Below are positions 59,839 through 64,000 of a stretch of 64,000 nucleotides of DNA, one piece after another (positions within the stretch are counted from its first letter, which is position 1; each line of letters opens with the position of its first letter). The notes under the pieces were generated by a model, which was not told where the DNA came from, made no database searches, and was given only the letters and a program-made list of their open reading frames with translations. A program made the position numbers and the translations under genes. The stretch is from DASUGC01 sp035606665 (lineage in GTDB: Bacteria > Acidobacteriota > Vicinamibacteria > Vicinamibacterales > SCN-69-37). The stretch lies in contig DATNEY010000027.1 of assembly GCA_035606665.1 (NCBI GenBank), forward strand, positions 124,001-188,000, written 5' to 3'.

Positions 59839-62325
59839 ATGGTCCTGCCGCCTCCCGTTCGAGTGTTCATTTCGTATTCATGGGACGCGCCCGCACACCA
59901 AACGCGCGTTCTTGAACTGGCTCAGCGGCTTCGTCGCGACGGCATCGACGCGTGGCTCGATCGCTTCACGGTGTTTCCGCAAGACGGTTGGCCGAGATGG
60001 ATGGAACGCGAGGTGAGGCAATCAACGTTCACACTGGTCGTCGCTACGGAGAACTACGCGGAACGCTATCGCGGCGATGCCCCGAAGGAAGTTGGCCGCG
60101 GCGCAACCTGGGAGGGCGCGATCGTTACAAGCGCCCTGTACAGGGCTGGGGCGCGCAACGACAAGTTCCTGCCCGTCGTGTTTTCCAAGACAGACATCGG
60201 TCACATCCCGGAGCCTCTTCAGTCGTCGACCTATTTTCAGGTCGACACGGAAGAAGGCTACGATGCTCTCTACCGTCTGATTACCGGGCAGCCGAGCATC
60301 GTTCCAGCCAGTGTTGGGCGCGTTCGACACAGGCCGATCGCTCAAGAAGTCGCCCCCAAGGGCGCGCCGCGTGTCGAGTTGCCCATTCATGACCACGCGA
60401 TCGTTCACTCGAATCTTCCGCGAATGCCCTACGGATTCTTCGGCCGCGAAGACGAGCTTCGTCGCATCGCGGACGTCCTGGCACCCGAAGCGCGTGCATG
60501 GGGCGTGCTAATCGATGGTCCTGGTGGAATCGGGAAGACGGCCCTTGCGATTCGGGCTGCGGAACTGACGCCCGTCGGACAATTCAGGCGAGTTGTGTTT
60601 CTGTCTTCAAAAACCCGCGAGTTGACACCAGATGGCGAGCGTGCGCTGGAGAACTTCGTCGTTCCCGCGTACCTCGACATGCTCAACAATCTGGCGAGGC
60701 AAATCGGCAAGCCCGAACTGACCAACCACAGCGACATTGAGCGTTCAGCGTTGTTGCAAGAAGCGCTGCAAACCGAGAACGCGCTGCTGATTTTTGACAA
60801 CCTCGAGAGCCTCACAATGGGCGACCGGGAGCGCCTCTTCGAGTTTCTCTCGCGATTGCCCCGGGGCTGCAAAGCGATTGTCACGAGCCGGCGTCGCACG
60901 GACATAGATGCTCGCGTCATTCGTCTCGAGAGATTGGCCCAGCCGGCCGCCCTGGAATTTATTGCCAAGCTGGCGGAGGATCGTCCGTTGCTCTTCAAGG
61001 CAACCGACGCCGAGCGAGTCGAACTCTACGCGGGCACTGGGGGTAATCCCCTCCTCATTCGCTGGGTCGCCGGACAACTCGGCCAGGGCCACTGCCGGAC
61101 AGTCAAAGATGCGCTGTCGTTCATTGCCAAGGCCCCGAAAGGTAACGACCCGCTTGAGTTCATTTTCGGCGATCTCGCCGCCTCCTTTACGGCGGCAGAA
61201 AGTCGAGCGCTCGCAGCCCTCAGTCATTTCACGCTGGCCGCGGAGGTGCGTTTCGTCGCGGAAGTAGCGGAACTGTCGCAGAGCGCTGCTCAAACCGCCC
61301 TCGACGATCTGGCTGGGCGCGCGTTGGTGACAGCCGCGGACTCCGAAGGGAGAACCTTCACCCTGATGCCTCAGGTGGCCCATGTTTTGCGGACGTCGAG
61401 GCCCAACGACGTGGATGCAGCAAAGGAACGTCTGGACAACTATGCCTACACACTGATCATGGAGAACACCGTCCGGGCGGACCAGTTTCATCAACTAGAA
61501 GGCCAATGGCCCGTTGTGGCTGCGGCATTGCCCGTCTTCCTTGAAGGACCGAATCAACGACTCCAGAGCGTTTGCGCTGCCCTGGTCAGTTTCTTTCACT
61601 ACTACGGGCACCTTGATGAGTGGCTGTCGCTCGAGCGCCAGGCCGAGGAACGGGCGGTGCAGGCTCAGGATTGGCTTCAGGCAGGGTGGCGGGCCTACCG
61701 CGCTGGATACGCGCTCCGGCTGCTCGGGTTTTCACCGGACATCTTTGCGCACGCAGATCGCGCAGAGACCCACTGGAGGAGCGCAAAAGCCGGAGCACGA
61801 GAACACGCTGCCGCGCTTCAACTGCGCGGACTGGCCTACGCGCTCGCCGGAGATCATAGCAAGGCGATCGGGGCATTTCGCGGTGCCGTAGAACTCGATC
61901 GGGGTGTTGCTCCAGACAGCGCTGATGTGGCGAATGATCTGAACACCTTGGCAGGCGCGGAATTGTCGGCTGACGACCTGGTCAGCGCCGAGGATCATCT
62001 TCGAGAAGCCTTGCGAATCGCGAACGCCGCCGGATACGACGAAGGGGTTGCATATATCACGACCAACCTGACCGAGCTTGCCCTCCAGCGGAAGGACTGG
62101 GCCGCTGCCGAGGGGCTGGCCAGGACTGCTATGGACCTGTCTCGCAGGCTCGGCAGGAAGGCCCTGATCGCTCAGGACCACGTCCATCTGGCCAAGGCTC
62201 TCATCGGTCAGGGACTAGGCCATGAGGCTCGTTCGCATGCCAGTCGAGCTGTCGAGATCCTTAGCGTCCTGCCCTTTGTCCAGGAACTCGATCGAGCCCG
62301 CGCCGTTCTCGCGGACTGCCCCTAG
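59839..62325 (+). CDS. SEFIR-NB-ARC-TPR protein (STAND, likely antiphage)
   Basis: An 828-residue signalling ATPase. Residues ~5-150 are a SEFIR/TIR-type domain (VFISYSWDAPAHQTRVLELA, GIDAWLDRF, VVATENYAERY), ~200-470 an NB-ARC domain with P-loop GPGGIGKTA (228-236), Walker B LLIFDNLE (~317) and GNPLLIRW (GLPL-like). A winged-helix part follows, then TPR repeats from ~600 (ALQLRGLAYALAGDHSKAIGAF, NDLNTLAGAELSADDLVSAEDHL). STAND proteins of this form sense phage proteins and trigger cell death; the effector reaction of SEFIR is often NAD+ loss. It is flanked by direct repeats. Confidence 0.9.
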   Translation: MVLPPPVRVFISYSWDAPAHQTRVLELAQRLRRDGIDAWLDRFTVFPQDGWPRWMEREVRQSTFTLVVATENYAERYRGDAPKEVGRGATWEGAIVTSALYRAGARNDKFLPVVFSKTDIGHIPEPLQSSTYFQVDTEEGYDALYRLITGQPSIVPASVGRVRHRPIAQEVAPKGAPRVELPIHDHAIVHSNLPRMPYGFFGREDELRRIADVLAPEARAWGVLIDGPGGIGKTALAIRAAELTPVGQFRRVVFLSSKTRELTPDGERALENFVVPAYLDMLNNLARQIGKPELTNHSDIERSALLQEALQTENALLIFDNLESLTMGDRERLFEFLSRLPRGCKAIVTSRRRTDIDARVIRLERLAQPAALEFIAKLAEDRPLLFKATDAERVELYAGTGGNPLLIRWVAGQLGQGHCRTVKDALSFIAKAPKGNDPLEFIFGDLAASFTAAESRALAALSHFTLAAEVRFVAEVAELSQSAAQTALDDLAGRALVTAADSEGRTFTLMPQVAHVLRTSRPNDVDAAKERLDNYAYTLIMENTVRADQFHQLEGQWPVVAAALPVFLEGPNQRLQSVCAALVSFFHYYGHLDEWLSLERQAEERAVQAQDWLQAGWRAYRAGYALRLLGFSPDIFAHADRAETHWRSAKAGAREHAAALQLRGLAYALAGDHSKAIGAFRGAVELDRGVAPDSADVANDLNTLAGAELSADDLVSAEDHLREALRIANAAGYDEGVAYITTNLTELALQRKDWAAAEGLARTAMDLSRRLGRKALIAQDHVHLAKALIGQGLGHEARSHASRAVEILSVLPFVQELDRARAVLADCP

Positions 62326-62353
62326 CCAGAGGGCGCGCGCGGAAGCACGCCTC

Positions 62354-62409
62354 GACGGTGCGGCTTCAGGAAAGCCGCAATTCCCGAATCAATTCACGAA
62401 GATCGACCG
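62354..62409. repeat. Right copy of ~45-bp direct repeat
   Basis: It matches 59746-59801 and overlaps the 3' end of the small minus-strand gene, coding for its last residues (RELIRELRLS). Confidence 0.75.
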
Positions 62410-62647
62410 ACCGCAGTCTGGTGATCGCCACCGACATGTGGTGTCTCATCTGCGCAATCAGTGAGGCCGGCTTGGGCTGGGGAGGCGGTGTCTGAGGTAC
62501 CACGACGGGCGCAGGTCGCCGGTGCAGGACGACGCGGAACATGGAGGTGCGCATCGGCACCGCTGATTCGTCCACGAACTCCCTGAAGGCGTCATGGTCG
62601 AAGCTCCTCGTCCTTTCGCGCGCGTTCCTCTCAATACCCACCAGCAT
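62366..62647 (-). CDS. Small uncharacterised protein next to SEFIR gene
   Basis: A 93-residue protein. The N-terminal half is charged (RTRSFDHDAFREFVDE), the middle has PAPVVVPQTPPPQPKP, a Pro-rich linker, and the C-terminus is a helix (LIAQMRHHMSVAITRLRSV, then ELIRELRLS). GGGGAGAGG lies 4-12 bases before the ATG, which supports expression. The 3' end is duplicated before the SEFIR gene. Function is unknown; it converges on the SEFIR gene. Confidence 0.6.
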   Translation of the reverse strand: MLVGIERNARERTRSFDHDAFREFVDESAVPMRTSMFRVVLHRRPAPVVVPQTPPPQPKPASLIAQMRHHMSVAITRLRSVDLRELIRELRLS

Positions 62648-62792
62648 AGCGCCTCTCCCCGTCGCTCCCCATTAGCAACAATGAGACCAGATTCCGCCGC
62701 GCAGAAACAGAGCCACTGCGCAGGGACCAATGGACCGCGATACTCAATGTGAGGCGGCGGCGATGTACTCACCGCCTTTGGGGCACGGCACT

Positions 62793-63986
62793 TCAACGCA
62801 ACCACTTATTGTCGAACACGGGCGAATACCGGTAGTTCTTCCCGCAGAACATCGCCTCGTCGACGACGGTCCGGAACGAGGGGTCAGTGGTTCGCCGGAC
62901 CTTCATGATGAAATCGACGTCAATGAACGCCGGATCATCGCGTCGTGATCGGCAAATGTTCTGGATACGGTTGAAGTACACGATGGGATCACAAATCGTT
63001 CGCGGCGGTAGCGTAGGCATCCGCAGGTCGATTTCGGTCGGCGGCCGGTCTCTCCAATGAACTATTCCTGTGATCTCGCAGATCTGTCGAGCCTGAAACA
63101 TGTGGAGGGCCAGGGCGCGGCCTTGCCCGGTAAGGGCTGGATCCCCCCGGTATAGATGCGGTGCGAGTTGAAAAGCTGCAAATGTGCCCATCACCGCGTA
63201 GCCCGCCAAGGGCGCCCGGCCCGTAAATAGTCTCTTGATGCTGACATCACTCGGATTCCCGTCCAGCTCGGGGAGCAAGAACCAATACAGCATCGTGCCC
63301 ATGAGCGCGGGATAGAACCAGTGAATCTGACTGAGCGACTGGACGTGGAATAACGCGAACTGCGCCAGCGCGCCAAGGCGGATTGAGCGTCGCCGCGCGA
63401 GAAGGCCCCAGCTCATCACCATTTCCAGTACGACAACGTACACGCACGCGGCCGCAGTCAGGCCGCTCGGGATCAACCATAAGGGGTGATAGAGAACCGC
63501 ACCGGACATCCACTCGCGATTCAGTTTGAGCGTGCCGGCCCACACGTAGAAGGAAACAAGAACCAACGGCACGGACCACCGCTTTGCCGGAGAAAAGAGG
63601 AAAACCAGATTCAGCCAAAAGAGCATGTAGAACTCGTTCGCTCGGTAGCGGTAGTCGAGCGACACAAGGCCGAAGAGGTAGAGGTTTGCACAAAGCAGCA
63701 GCCACCACCATGAGCGCCATTTGGCGCGTCCCAGCTGAACTCCCGCGAAGACGATCAATACGCCGTACCCGGCAAGAAGGAATCTAATGGGTTCGATGCT
63801 GTCAAATCGGATCTGCCAGCAGTCGGCAAAATGCGGCCAGCAGATGGGCTCGTTTCGTGCCAGCAGCAGCGAAAGGGTGTTCGTATTCAGGAAATAGAGC
63901 GCAACGATGACGTGGCCGCCGAGGATCGCCCAAGCGTACCGTTGGAGACGGGGATCGCTGGCGATCTCTGCGAATGGGTCGCGCAT
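62793..63986 (-). CDS. HTTM-like multi-pass membrane protein
   Basis: A 397-residue membrane protein. About eight helices lie in the first ~270 residues (AWAILGGHVIVALYFL, LLAGYGVLIVFAGVQLG, FWLNLVFLFSPAKRW, ACVYVVVLEMVMSWGLL). The stretch WAGTLKLNREWMSGAVLYH resembles HTTM proteins, the family of vitamin-K-dependent gamma-carboxylases. A C-terminal soluble part has QARQICEITGIVHWRDRPP. The catalytic Lys of true carboxylases is not shown by eye. The gene is whole in the window; its start is 14 bases from the edge. Confidence 0.65.
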   Translation of the reverse strand: MRDPFAEIASDPRLQRYAWAILGGHVIVALYFLNTNTLSLLLARNEPICWPHFADCWQIRFDSIEPIRFLLAGYGVLIVFAGVQLGRAKWRSWWWLLLCANLYLFGLVSLDYRYRANEFYMLFWLNLVFLFSPAKRWSVPLVLVSFYVWAGTLKLNREWMSGAVLYHPLWLIPSGLTAAACVYVVVLEMVMSWGLLARRRSIRLGALAQFALFHVQSLSQIHWFYPALMGTMLYWFLLPELDGNPSDVSIKRLFTGRAPLAGYAVMGTFAAFQLAPHLYRGDPALTGQGRALALHMFQARQICEITGIVHWRDRPPTEIDLRMPTLPPRTICDPIVYFNRIQNICRSRRDDPAFIDVDFIMKVRRTTDPSFRTVVDEAMFCGKNYRYSPVFDNKWLR

Positions 63987-64000
63987 GCGGAACGGCCGAA

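Overview
The window is a high-GC bacterial chromosome segment that looks like Acidobacteriota, probably Vicinamibacteria. This is inferred from gene content: a VWFA-related protein of the acidobacterial type, a bactofilin, many paired GC-rich hairpins, and generally very high GC. No rRNA is present, so the assignment is not proven. Starts were chosen from overlaps, ribosome-binding sites and family starts.

Layout. 1-5652 (+) is an exopolysaccharide cluster: the end of one glycosyltransferase, three whole glycosyltransferases, a polyprenyl glycosylphosphotransferase and a UDP-glucuronate decarboxylase. 5783-13920 (-) is a tightly packed run of nine genes (bactofilin, methyltransferase, SAM hydrolase-like, glpX, MFS, Sua5/YrdC, hflX, TPR lipoprotein, pgsA-like). 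14055-16285 (+) encodes a cysteine desulfurase and MnmA, which act together in tRNA 2-thiolation. 16346-20314 (-) holds trxB, trxA, glgA and a D,D-carboxypeptidase. 20315-25909 holds an orphan DNA methyltransferase, the VWFA protein, two coupled uncharacterised genes, a receiver protein and arginase, followed by tRNA-Lys. 26120-36828 holds a fatty-acid desaturase/radical SAM pair, an aminotransferase, FKBP, a pilin, two acyltransferases and several envelope proteins.

36961-43287 is a genomic island at the 3' end of a tRNA-Glu gene. A 23-bp repeat (22 of 23 identical) lies at both ends. The right end carries the C-terminal half of a large serine recombinase that lacks its catalytic domain. The cargo is lower in GC: a GGDEF protein, then four consecutive, mostly overlapping genes that each carry an HEPN-type R-x4-6-H motif (one is an Abi_C abortive-infection protein), then a small two-gene unit. 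This is the best candidate for an undescribed defence system.

43382-59720 returns to core functions: amidase, transporter, HAD, bacilliredoxin, purA, hutH and hutU with a coupled ATPase, RNase III fused to DUF2007, a SpoIIE-type phosphatase, a cystathionine synthase/lyase, DedA, CutA and FtsB-like. 59839-62325 is a SEFIR-NB-ARC-TPR protein, a second defence candidate, set between two copies of a ~45-bp repeat. A small minus-strand gene and an HTTM-like membrane protein close the window.

Several repeat families (GC-rich hairpins, a 24-bp-arm palindrome, GATTTGG/GATCTGG tracts) sit between genes. In places they run into coding ends, where they supply unusual N- or C-terminal tails.
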